In this document: in pieces, positions 50,914 to 58,432 of the stretch
How the letters are laid out: each line of letters begins with the position of its first letter
Numbering within the stretch: position 1 is the first letter of the stretch
From: Bacillota bacterium
Lineage (GTDB): Bacteria > Bacillota > Clostridia > Christensenellales > CAG-138
DNA: 64,000 nucleotides
Assembly (NCBI GenBank): GCA_023435025.1
Contig: JAEYSE010000020.1
Coordinates: forward strand, 18,990-82,989
Direction: 5' to 3'
Made by a program: the position numbers and the translations under genes
Notes under the pieces: generated by a model
What the model saw: the letters and a program-made list of their open reading frames with translations, nothing else
What the model was told of the DNA's origin: nothing
The model's database searches: none

Positions 50914-52089
50914 TTAAAATATTATCTTTTTCCCGCGTTCATGTGCGATAAGCGCCCATGTAGCGTCGATTAAATTGGAAAACTGCGGGTCCTCCATGGC
51001 CTTGCACACGAAATCCTGACGCGGAGAATTGATGTCCTCGCCGCTGATTTCAAACATGCCGTATGTTTTGCACAGCGCGCGCAGCCGGTCCAACTGGGCC
51101 CGTGTATTGCGCGGCGGCATGTAGGTAACGGCGCGGACGTTATAGTCCCTTAAAACACCGAACAGCTCGTCAAGATAGTCATCCTCGAACTTCTGGGCCT
51201 TTTTATCGCCCGTTACGCTGTCCGCCACATCGCCAAGGTACGCGTAGCAGAAAATTGCACCCACGTCGTTTGCGAGTTTGACCGCCTCCTGTAAAGGGAG
51301 GCACTCGTCGGCCGCGGGGATAAACACAAGCGGCACGAAGGCACTTTTTAGTATACCTAACAAATCATATTCATAAAAGAGGTAGCCCGTATCAAGCAGC
51401 TGTTTCTTCTGCTTTTCCAAGAGCGCCACGCCCAGTTTTTCTAAAAGGGCTATGGTGCCTTCGCCGCGGCCTGCAACCGATACAATCTTATGCGCGAGCG
51501 CATACATCAGATGGCGTTCCGTCACGCTGCCGCCCAAGGCATACTGGGAAAGAGGCAGCACATCCGCGTCAAAATCCAACCGGATGCCGTGGGGTGCAAG
51601 CATTGAGTCTATCTTTTGCGTCATCGCCCGGTTTCTTACATTGCGCTTTTCTCGAAGCGGGGTAAAGGCCGCCTGCAGCACGTCAATGTTTTCATGCGGA
51701 ACGGCGTGCATGGTCATGTAGCTTACGCCGGATTGGTCCGGATTGTTGGTGGTGCGATGCTCCAATGGCGTTCCCGCCATGTTCACGCGGCATTCCATGC
51801 CAATCGTGGTGGGTACCCCCAAAATGTCGCCCGCTTCCAAGAACTCCTTCGCACCGCCGATGCTGTCATGGTCCATAATGCCCGCGGTGCACAATCCCGC
51901 CGCGCGTGCAAAATAGACCGCCGCCGTTGGCGAATACGGGGAAAAGGAATATGTCGTGTGAATGTGGTTGTTGATATAGCGCGGATCGGTCGGCGGCAGT
52001 GCTGCCGACGCCGCAATTTTTTGTAACGCAGAAAGCCGCGCTTCTTTTCCGGGTTGGTTCAGTTCCCCAAGTATTTGCTGATTCATCAT
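50914..52089 (-). CDS. PHP-domain protein, long form
   Basis: 391 aa. PHP ligands: NNHIHTTYSFSP (HxH), GIMDHDSIGG (DHD), IGMECRVN (Glu), and MTMHAVPHENI (His) further on. Likely a metal-dependent phosphoesterase. The C-terminal third (ISGEDINSPRQDF) has the final metal-binding region. Start ATG at 52089; the ribosome binding site is weak (GAAAAG). It is encoded between an SDR and an MDR dehydrogenase, which suggests action on a sugar phosphate made in this operon. Confidence 0.8.
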   Translation of the reverse strand: MMNQQILGELNQPGKEARLSALQKIAASAALPPTDPRYINNHIHTTYSFSPYSPTAAVYFARAAGLCTAGIMDHDSIGGAKEFLEAGDILGVPTTIGMECRVNMAGTPLEHRTTNNPDQSGVSYMTMHAVPHENIDVLQAAFTPLREKRNVRNRAMTQKIDSMLAPHGIRLDFDADVLPLSQYALGGSVTERHLMYALAHKIVSVAGRGEGTIALLEKLGVALLEKQKKQLLDTGYLFYEYDLLGILKSAFVPLVFIPAADECLPLQEAVKLANDVGAIFCYAYLGDVADSVTGDKKAQKFEDDYLDELFGVLRDYNVRAVTYMPPRNTRAQLDRLRALCKTYGMFEISGEDINSPRQDFVCKAMEDPQFSNLIDATWALIAHERGKKIIF

Positions 52090-52131
52090 ATCTTTTCTTT
52101 ACCCTTCCCGTGTCGTCCTCAACCGAAAGCG

Positions 52132-53007
52132 TCAGTGCAGCATGTTCTGCCCGCCGGTGACGGGAATGGCTTGGCCGGTCTCATAGGCCTGCTCCACGGC
52201 GTAGAATATGGCGCGCGCCACATCCTTGGGGAAGCAGCCGCGGCGCATGGGGACAAGGTTTTCATAATGCCGCTTGACGTCTGCGGTGGTTTTTGCCCCC
52301 GGCACCTTGCCGGCGTTTAAAAACTGCACGAACAGGCCGCGGTCCGGGTCCATCCACAAGGGGCCGTCCAGAAAGTTGCCCGGGCAGATGGCGTTGACCT
52401 TGATACGGTAGGGGCAAAGCTCCAGCGCGAAACTTTCCACAAGGCCGATACCGCCAAACTTGCTGCCTGCGTAGGCAAAATTCTTGTTGGATCCGGCAAG
52501 GCCACTTTTGGAGTTGATTTGTATGATATCCCCGGACCAATCCGGGTTTGCCTGGAACTGCGCTTTCATCACACGTGAAGCGTACTTGGTACAGAGGAAG
52601 AACGCAGTGTAGTTAATGGAGGTGACGAATTCAAAATCCTTCTTCTCCAGCTCATCTAGGCTGCCGGCCTTCAGTACGCCGACGTTGCTTATAAACAGGT
52701 CCAGCCCGTGAAAGCGCTCCACGGTTGCGCCGATCATGGCTGCAACGCTTTCTTCATTTGATACATCTACTTTTACAGCGAAAGCACGTTCGCCAAGCTC
52801 GGCGGCGACCTCAGCGGCCATAGCTTCGTTCAAATCCGCCAGCACAACGCATGCGCCCTCACGGTATAATTCCTCCGCAATGCCACGGCCAAAGCCCTGC
52901 GCGCTGCCCGTGACAATGGCGATTTTACCGCCCAGCCTGCCCGGAACGCTCACGCGATCTTTTGCGTAATTCGCGGCAAGTTGTTCCCATTTGCCCATGT
53001 CCAGCAT
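52132..53007 (-). CDS. SDR-family dehydrogenase, sorbitol-6-phosphate dehydrogenase-like
   Basis: 291 aa from the ATG at 53007 (GGGAGGA upstream); the longer open frame upstream is not protein-like. NAD site TGSAQGFGRGIA, NNAG equivalent SNVGV, catalytic Ser in INSKSG and YAGSK. It resembles the SDR domain found at the end of bacterial rhamnulose aldolase fusions and sorbitol-6-phosphate 2-dehydrogenases. First gene of the leftward sugar operon. A weak promoter (TTTACA, 18 nt, TATGCT) may lie in the 225-nt divergent gap. Confidence 0.87.
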   Translation of the reverse strand: MLDMGKWEQLAANYAKDRVSVPGRLGGKIAIVTGSAQGFGRGIAEELYREGACVVLADLNEAMAAEVAAELGERAFAVKVDVSNEESVAAMIGATVERFHGLDLFISNVGVLKAGSLDELEKKDFEFVTSINYTAFFLCTKYASRVMKAQFQANPDWSGDIIQINSKSGLAGSNKNFAYAGSKFGGIGLVESFALELCPYRIKVNAICPGNFLDGPLWMDPDRGLFVQFLNAGKVPGAKTTADVKRHYENLVPMRRGCFPKDVARAIFYAVEQAYETGQAIPVTGGQNMLH

Positions 53008-53165
53008 GTTCGTTTCCTCCCGGTAACAAATAATGCACCTATGCATGTAAGAGTCTGCTATATAGCATAGCATATCATACAGATACGAGCGGTGTAAAAT
53101 AATTTCACTACAGATGTTCAAAAGTAACAACAAAGTGCTATTCCATCACAAGAAATGAACATCGC

Positions 53166-53195
53166 TTGAAGTATTTGCCCTGTACATGCTATGAT
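53166..53195 (+). promoter_or_regulatory. Promoter of the two-component operon
   Basis: -35 TTGAAG at 53166-53171, 18-nt spacer, extended -10 TGCTATGAT ending at 53195. Confidence 0.55.
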
Positions 53196-53232
53196 GCCGG
53201 AGAAGGGAACAATTGTAAGGCAGGAGGAAACC

Positions 53233-53937
53233 ATGCAGCAGAATACGGGCGCTCCTGTGAGCATTTTGATTGTGGAAGACGACGCCGTCATTGCAAACCT
53301 CGTCGCAAAGGAGCTTGCGCGGTGGGGGTACCTCCCCTGCATGGTGGAGGATTTTTCCGATGTGATGCAGGCATTTTATAGGTGCCGCCCGCAGCTTGTG
53401 CTGATGGATATCGCGCTTCCCTACTATAACGGTTATTACTGGTGTACCGAAATCCGTAAGGTTTCCGATGCGCCTGTCGTATTTCTTTCCTCCCGGACGG
53501 AGGATATGGATATCGTCATGGCCATGCAGATGGGCGGGGACGATTATCTGACCAAGCCCTTTTCCATGGAGGTGCTTGTCGCAAAGCTGCAGGCTGTATT
53601 GAGAAGAACCGGGGGGCAGCCAGTACAGGAGCTGGAGTTTTGCGGCGCGCGGCTATCACTGGCGGAAGGTTGCCTGTATACCGGGGAGGGAAAACTGGAG
53701 CTGACCAAGAACGAACTGCGCATCCTGCAGCTTTTGCTTTCCCACAAAGGACGGGTCGTTTCCCGGGAGGAGATCATGCTTCGGCTCTGGGACAGCGACA
53801 GCTATATAGACGACAACACCCTCACCGTCAACATGAACCGCCTGCGGCGCAAACTGGAGCCTGCGGGCCTCTCCGGCTGTATTGTCACCCGCAAGGGGGA
53901 GGGCTACCAGCTTACTGAGGAGCAGGGGGAAGCGTAA
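53233..53937 (+). CDS. OmpR-family response regulator, BceR-like
   Basis: 234 aa from the ATG at 53233 (GGAGGAA upstream). Receiver domain with acidic pair VEDD, phospho-Asp in LVLMDIALP, and Lys in DYLTKPFSMEV. The C-terminal winged helix contains ELTKNELRILQLLLSHKGRVVSREEI and VNMNRLRRKL. It is partnered with the kinase at 53947. It probably binds the TGACA-N4-TGTAA site before the ABC gene to induce the transporter, as BceR does. Confidence 0.93.
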   Translation: MQQNTGAPVSILIVEDDAVIANLVAKELARWGYLPCMVEDFSDVMQAFYRCRPQLVLMDIALPYYNGYYWCTEIRKVSDAPVVFLSSRTEDMDIVMAMQMGGDDYLTKPFSMEVLVAKLQAVLRRTGGQPVQELEFCGARLSLAEGCLYTGEGKLELTKNELRILQLLLSHKGRVVSREEIMLRLWDSDSYIDDNTLTVNMNRLRRKLEPAGLSGCIVTRKGEGYQLTEEQGEA

Positions 53938-53946
53938 GGGGGGAAT

Positions 53947-54975
53947 ATGCGCAAGCGGAAAAAGGAAGAAAAAAAGAGGCTTTCATTCTTCCGGGGCGTT
54001 CTTTCTTATATCGGCTACCGGTGGGCGCTGTTTTTGTTCTATCTTTTGAGCAATGTCCTGGTGGTCAGCTTTTGGGCGCTCAACGGTACGCCGGGGGGAG
54101 ATATCCGGTACAGCGTGCTTTTAGGCGCGCTTGCGCTGATACTCATCGTGGGCCTGGACCTCTTTGCAATGTTGCGGCGGCTTCGGGCGCTCATCGAAAT
54201 CAGGGCGCACCTGCATGAATTTGAGCAGGAGCTTCCTGAGGGCGGTAACCGCGTGGAGCGTCTCTACTGTGAGATCGCGGATGGATACTTAACCCGCGCG
54301 CGGCAGGAAAAAGAGGAGCTTTCCATGTCTCATCGGGCGACCATTTCCTATTTTACATTGTGGATGCATCAGATCAAGACACCTATCGCCGCCTTGCGCC
54401 TGTTGCTGGAAAGCCCGGAGCTTGACCGTGCACTGTTTCAGCGCCAGCTGTTCGAGGTGGAGCGATACGCAGAGCTCGCCATGCAGTATGTGCGCTCGGC
54501 GGATATCTCAGCGGATCTTGTGCTGATGCCCTGCGAGCTCGAACCCCTTGTGCGCGAAAGTATCCGCAAATACGCGCCGCTATTTATTGCAAAAGGACTG
54601 GGCGCGGAAGTGGGGGATCTTTCGCTCAAAGTGCTTACCGATGCAAAGTGGTTCGCGTTCGTGTTTGAGCAGCTTCTCTCCAATGCCGTTAAATACACGC
54701 AGCAGGGCAGCGTTCGGGTATATGTGCAGGATAACGCGCTGATATTGGAGGACACCGGCTGCGGCATACGGCCGGAGGATATGCCTAGGGTATTTGAAAA
54801 AGGATATACCGGCTATAATGGCCGGCTCGATAAGCGTGCAAGCGGTATAGGCCTGTTCCTTGCGCGCCGCGTTTCAGACGCGCTGCGCATAAAGCTGGAG
54901 CTTGTATCGGCTTGGGGGAAGGGCACCAAGGCGGTTATACGGTTCCCACAGCAGGACCGCGAGGTATTCTCCTGA
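53947..54975 (+). CDS. Sensor histidine kinase, intramembrane-sensing BceS-like
   Basis: 342 aa. Two N-terminal helices (about 24-46 and 53-75) with almost no extracellular loop, which is the hallmark of BceS-type kinases. H-box WMHQIKTPIAAL with His near residue 139, N-box LLSNAVKYT, then DTGCGI and GIGLFLARR. Such kinases do not sense peptides directly but read the flux of the cognate BceAB transporter, encoded downstream here. Start ATG 9 nt after the regulator stop. Confidence 0.92.
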   Translation: MRKRKKEEKKRLSFFRGVLSYIGYRWALFLFYLLSNVLVVSFWALNGTPGGDIRYSVLLGALALILIVGLDLFAMLRRLRALIEIRAHLHEFEQELPEGGNRVERLYCEIADGYLTRARQEKEELSMSHRATISYFTLWMHQIKTPIAALRLLLESPELDRALFQRQLFEVERYAELAMQYVRSADISADLVLMPCELEPLVRESIRKYAPLFIAKGLGAEVGDLSLKVLTDAKWFAFVFEQLLSNAVKYTQQGSVRVYVQDNALILEDTGCGIRPEDMPRVFEKGYTGYNGRLDKRASGIGLFLARRVSDALRIKLELVSAWGKGTKAVIRFPQQDREVFS

Positions 54976-54982
54976 CCCAATG

Positions 54983-55017
54983 TGACAAAACTGTAAGCTA
55001 CGTCCAGAAAACTGTAA
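54983..55017 (+). promoter_or_regulatory. BceR-type binding site upstream of the ABC genes
   Basis: TGACA-AAAC-TGTAA at 54983-54996 fits the TNACA-N4-TGTAA consensus of BceR-like regulators. A second partial copy (CCAGA-AAAC-TGTAA) sits exactly 21 nt further on, so AAAACTGTAAGC is directly repeated two helical turns apart. A -10-like TATAGAAT follows near 55041. Confidence 0.6.
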
Positions 55018-55101
55018 GCCGGTTCGATGGATGCGACGCTATAGAATTTGATACGATTCCTCCATCATATTTGCCATTTGGGCAAAGAGGAGGCCTACTT
55101 A

Positions 55102-55866
55102 ATGGAACTGTTGAAGATCGATCATGTGCGGCGTATATTCAATACTCGTCTGGGGCTTAAGCAGTGTGTGGCGCTGCGGGACGTCAGCTTTGAAGTCGGT
55201 GCGGGGGAGTTCGTGGCCATTATGGGGCCCTCCGGCTCCGGCAAGTCCACGCTTTTGAATATCATCGCCTCGCTGGATAAACCGAGCGGGGGGGACGTCT
55301 ACCTCTCCGGCCGCAGCCTTAAGGCAATCCCGGAGCGGGAACTTTCAGAATTTCGGCGCGACAACCTCGGGTTCGTGTTTCAGGATTTTAACCTGCTGGA
55401 TACATTCTCTTTGAAGGATAACATCCTGCTGCCGCTTGTTTTAAAGCGCACGCCGCTCGCGGAAATGGAGCAGCGGCTGTTGCCCGTGGCGCAGGAATTG
55501 CGCATTACTGAGCTGCTGAACAAATTCCCTTATGAGGTATCCGGCGGCGAAAAGCAGCGCGCAGCGGTTGGCCGGGCCATTATAACCAATCCGCAGCTCC
55601 TGCTGGCAGATGAGCCGACGGGGGCGCTTGACTCGCAGTCTTCGGCGAACCTTCTTGCCCTGTTCGGAAACCTGAATGAAAGAGGTCGTACCATACTGAT
55701 GGTGACGCACAGCGCGCTTGCGGCAAGCCACGCAGGGCGTGTGCTGTTTATACGCGACGGCGAGATTTTCAGTCAGCTTTACCGCGGGGAGGACAACAAC
55801 CGCGCCTTTTATGAGCGCATCATCCACAACCTGACCATATTGGAGGACGGAGGTGCGCAAGCGTGA
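55102..55866 (+). CDS. ABC transporter ATPase, BceA/MacB-like
   Basis: 254 aa from the ATG at 55102 (GAGGAGG upstream). Walker A GPSGSGKSTL, Q-loop FVFQDFNLLD, signature VSGGEKQRAAVGRA, Walker B LLLADEPTGALDSQ, switch VTHS. This sequence style is shared by LolD/MacB/BceA ATPases that power FtsX-type permeases. Its last codons overlap the permease start. Probably part of antimicrobial-peptide resistance and sensing. Confidence 0.93.
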   Translation: MELLKIDHVRRIFNTRLGLKQCVALRDVSFEVGAGEFVAIMGPSGSGKSTLLNIIASLDKPSGGDVYLSGRSLKAIPERELSEFRRDNLGFVFQDFNLLDTFSLKDNILLPLVLKRTPLAEMEQRLLPVAQELRITELLNKFPYEVSGGEKQRAAVGRAIITNPQLLLADEPTGALDSQSSANLLALFGNLNERGRTILMVTHSALAASHAGRVLFIRDGEIFSQLYRGEDNNRAFYERIIHNLTILEDGGAQA

Positions 55867-57569
55867 ATAAGGGCTTTTATTTTCGGCTGGCGCGCTCAAA
55901 TGTCATGCGAAGCCGCCAGGTCTATGTGCCGTACTTTTTAGCCACGGCCATCATCAGCGGCGTATATTTTCTGATACTCGCCATGATATTCTCCCCGGGG
56001 CTCAAAAACGTACCGGGAGGGCAGACCGCGCAGGCGATGTTTGTTGCGGGTATTGTCGTGTTTACACTGTTTGCGTTCTTCTTTATGCTCTATATCAACG
56101 CATTCCTGGTCAAGCGCAGGAAAAAAGAGTTTGGCCTGTATAGCGTGCTGGGCATGAACCGGCGGCAGGTGGCGCGCGTGCTCAAATGGGAAAACCTCAT
56201 TGTGGTGGGGGCCGGCGTTCTCGCGGGCATCGCACTGGGCATCGCGGTGGGAAGATTGCTCTTTTTGCTGCTGATGCATATGCTGCACGCGGCGGAAGGC
56301 AGTACATTCGTGCTTCCATGGTTTGCGTTTGCGGGAACCGCGCTGCTGTTTTTTGCGGTGTTTGTAGCAACCTCCATCTACAACGGCATCCGTATCCGCG
56401 TTGCCGATACGGCGGAGCTTCTAAAGAGCGACCGTAAAGGCGAAAAAGAGTCAAAAACCGTTTTGCCCGCAACCATATTGGGCCTGCTGCTGTTGGGAGG
56501 GGCTTATCTGGTGGCCATTTTCTCCAACAACACCGGGATGGCGATGGGGCTGTTCTTTCCGGCTTCCTTCATCGTCATTATTGCGACGTACCTTTTGTTC
56601 AACGCTGGCAGCATCGCATTTTTGCGGGGGCTCAGGCGCAACAAGAAGCTCTACTATCAGCCGGAAAACTTTATTTCAATCTCCTCCATGTTTCACCGCA
56701 TGCGCCAGAACGCGCGAGGGCTTGCAAGCATCTGCGTATTCTCCACAATGCTCATCGTAACGGTGGCGGGGACGTCTTCGCTTTATCTTGGGCAGGAGCA
56801 GATTTTAAGAGAAATGCATCCGTATGATCTGCGCATGTCCCTGCGGGACATGAAGGCGGAAACCTATTTAGAAGTTGATGAACTTCTGGGAAAGCTTGCC
56901 GCCGAGCATCATGTGGAACTATCCGCAACGCCGGAAAAGCTTGTGACCCCGGAGAATGCGCCGGAGAACAACATCGGGATGATCGTGCGCCATGAGAACT
57001 CCGAGTTTGTACAATTGCAGAATGGATTGGTGCTCGACAAGGTATTAATGCTGGATATTAAGGGTTCGGAACAGGACGGAATGGCATTTGTATCCGCGTT
57101 TGAGGAGACAATGCTCCAAAAATTTGAGGGCGTGGGCAGCGCAAACGATATCTACTCCGCGCGTACCAACGGCTATGGCGTATATGGCGGCCTTTTGTTC
57201 CTGGGCGTATTCTTCGGGGTGCTGTTCCTTGCGGTGACGGTGCTGATGATCTATTTCAAGCAGGTCACGGAAGGGCAGGAGGACAAGGAGCGCTTTGAAA
57301 TCCTGCAAAAGGTGGGCATGCAGGACGAAGAGGTAAAGGATACTATCAACAAACAGATATTGTGGGTGTTCTTCCTGCCTCTCATTGGCGCGCTCATGCA
57401 TATTCTTGCCGCAAGCAACATGATCTCAAAGATGCTTGAAGTATTTAGCCTGTATGACAAAACGCTTACACTGGGCTGCATAATCGTTACATCCGCCGTA
57501 TTTGCGCTGGTATATCTGGTTGTTTACCGCCAGACGGCGAACGTATACTATAAAATGGTCAGAAGATAG
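55863..57569 (+). CDS. FtsX-family permease, BceB-like
   Basis: 568 aa, somewhat shorter than typical BceB (about 640). About ten helices: one at 18-38, three between 55 and 180, four between 205 and 310, then an extracellular domain (about 320-440), and the FtsX helices at the C-terminus (GLLFLGVFFGVLFLAVTVLMIYF and on). The intracellular motif KRRKKEFGLYSVLGM is typical. With the ATPase and two-component genes it forms a Bce-type detoxification and signalling module, probably against peptide antibiotics acting on lipid II cycle intermediates. Confidence 0.88.
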   Translation: MNKGFYFRLARSNVMRSRQVYVPYFLATAIISGVYFLILAMIFSPGLKNVPGGQTAQAMFVAGIVVFTLFAFFFMLYINAFLVKRRKKEFGLYSVLGMNRRQVARVLKWENLIVVGAGVLAGIALGIAVGRLLFLLLMHMLHAAEGSTFVLPWFAFAGTALLFFAVFVATSIYNGIRIRVADTAELLKSDRKGEKESKTVLPATILGLLLLGGAYLVAIFSNNTGMAMGLFFPASFIVIIATYLLFNAGSIAFLRGLRRNKKLYYQPENFISISSMFHRMRQNARGLASICVFSTMLIVTVAGTSSLYLGQEQILREMHPYDLRMSLRDMKAETYLEVDELLGKLAAEHHVELSATPEKLVTPENAPENNIGMIVRHENSEFVQLQNGLVLDKVLMLDIKGSEQDGMAFVSAFEETMLQKFEGVGSANDIYSARTNGYGVYGGLLFLGVFFGVLFLAVTVLMIYFKQVTEGQEDKERFEILQKVGMQDEEVKDTINKQILWVFFLPLIGALMHILAASNMISKMLEVFSLYDKTLTLGCIIVTSAVFALVYLVVYRQTANVYYKMVRR

Positions 57570-57585
57570 GGAAGAGAAAAGAAAA

Positions 57586-57611
57586 GGGACTGCCGATATT
57601 TTTGGGCAGTC
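57586..57611. terminator. Terminator between convergent genes
   Basis: GACTGCC, about 10-nt loop, GGCAGTC (57588-57611), with a T-rich side on the minus strand (CCCTTTTCTTTTC). Serves the permease and the DtxR-family gene. Confidence 0.55.
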
Positions 57612-57613
57612 TC

Positions 57614-58051
57614 TTATTCGTTTTTTAGATGCTGTTCGGCGTGAAGCTTTACTACAAGCTTCTCAATATTCTCCACCGTACGGCGGTTGAAAAAATGCTC
57701 GATCAGCTCCACCTGCTCCAAATCCTCCGGCACGCCGTTAACGATACATAAAAACTCATGCAGTACGTCATGCCGGTACAAAAGGTAATTTCCTTCCGCC
57801 TCCCCCTGCGGCGTAAGCTTCAAGTAAGCGTAGGGGTGGTATTCCACAAGTCCCCGGGATGCGAGCTGCTGCATCATCTTGGTTACGGAGGAAGGTTTCA
57901 CATTCAGACTTTCCGCCACGGCCTGTACGCGCACAACGGGGTCCAGGCGAGAAAGGCGGCAGATCATTTCCAGATAATCCTCCATCGTCCGCGTGATGGC
58001 GCGCTTTTGCACGCGGTCATAGCCATCCAGCGTACGGAATTCGCTTTTCAT
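57614..58051 (-). CDS. DtxR/MntR-family metal-dependent regulator
   Basis: 145 aa. N-terminal winged helix (EDYLEMICRLSRLDPVVRVQAVAESLNVKPSSVTKMM in family form), then the dimerisation/metal domain with RHDVLHEFLC and VELIEHFFN, supplying Glu/His/Cys ligands. There is no SH3-like C-terminal domain, as in MntR-size proteins. Start ATG at 58051 after AAAGGAG. Divergent from feoAB, so it probably senses Fe2+ or Mn2+ and controls iron uptake. Confidence 0.9.
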   Translation of the reverse strand: MKSEFRTLDGYDRVQKRAITRTMEDYLEMICRLSRLDPVVRVQAVAESLNVKPSSVTKMMQQLASRGLVEYHPYAYLKLTPQGEAEGNYLLYRHDVLHEFLCIVNGVPEDLEQVELIEHFFNRRTVENIEKLVVKLHAEQHLKNE

Positions 58052-58090
58052 ATTTCACTCCTTTCACCCTTTTTTCCCCCGCCGCATACA

Positions 58091-58124
58091 ATTGTTTCAG
58101 GGAAACTTCCTTGCACCCGTGCAA
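58091..58124. promoter_or_regulatory. Candidate operators in the dtxR/feoA divergent region
   Basis: TTGCACCCGTGCAA (58111-58124) is a perfect 6-2-6 palindrome. Upstream of it GTTTCAGGGAAAC (58094-58106) has 5-nt arms. Either could be the metal-regulator site; neither is a clear match to known DtxR or MntR boxes. Confidence 0.4.
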
Positions 58125-58192
58125 CAGCAAGGCAGGGGATGCAGCGGAAAACCCTTCTATTTAGTGAAGCATATGAAAGGAACGGAAAGAGT

Positions 58193-58423
58193 ATGATGGA
58201 AAGTCTTCTGCAGGCCCCCATGGGCGTAGCGGTACGAATTGCATCCCTCTACGCAGGCGATACGATGCGCAGGCGGCTTTTAGATATGGGCCTGACGCCC
58301 GGCGCGTGCGCAACCTGCTTATACGAGGCGCCTTCGGGCGACCCCAAGGCGTATTTTATCCGCGGCGCGGTGGTGGCGCTGCGCAATGAAGATGCTTCGA
58401 CCATAGGGCTGATGCCGGTATAG
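58193..58423 (+). CDS. feoA: FeoA-domain protein
   Basis: 76 aa from tandem ATG codons at 58193 and 58196. The SH3-like FeoA fold is recognisable by the GVAVRIASLYAGDTMRRRLLDMGLTPGA pattern, then VALRNEDASTIGLMPV. It assists FeoB in ferrous iron uptake on the cytoplasmic side. It is 9 nt upstream of feoB. Too short and overlapped to stand out by length alone, but the domain is clear. Confidence 0.9.
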   Translation: MMESLLQAPMGVAVRIASLYAGDTMRRRLLDMGLTPGACATCLYEAPSGDPKAYFIRGAVVALRNEDASTIGLMPV

Positions 58424-58432
58424 GAGGCGGGA

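Noticed and set aside
49676..50917. Long plus-strand open frame opposite the medium-chain dehydrogenase
   Set aside because: Antisense shadow of a recognisable enzyme; His/Arg/Val-rich with no family signature.
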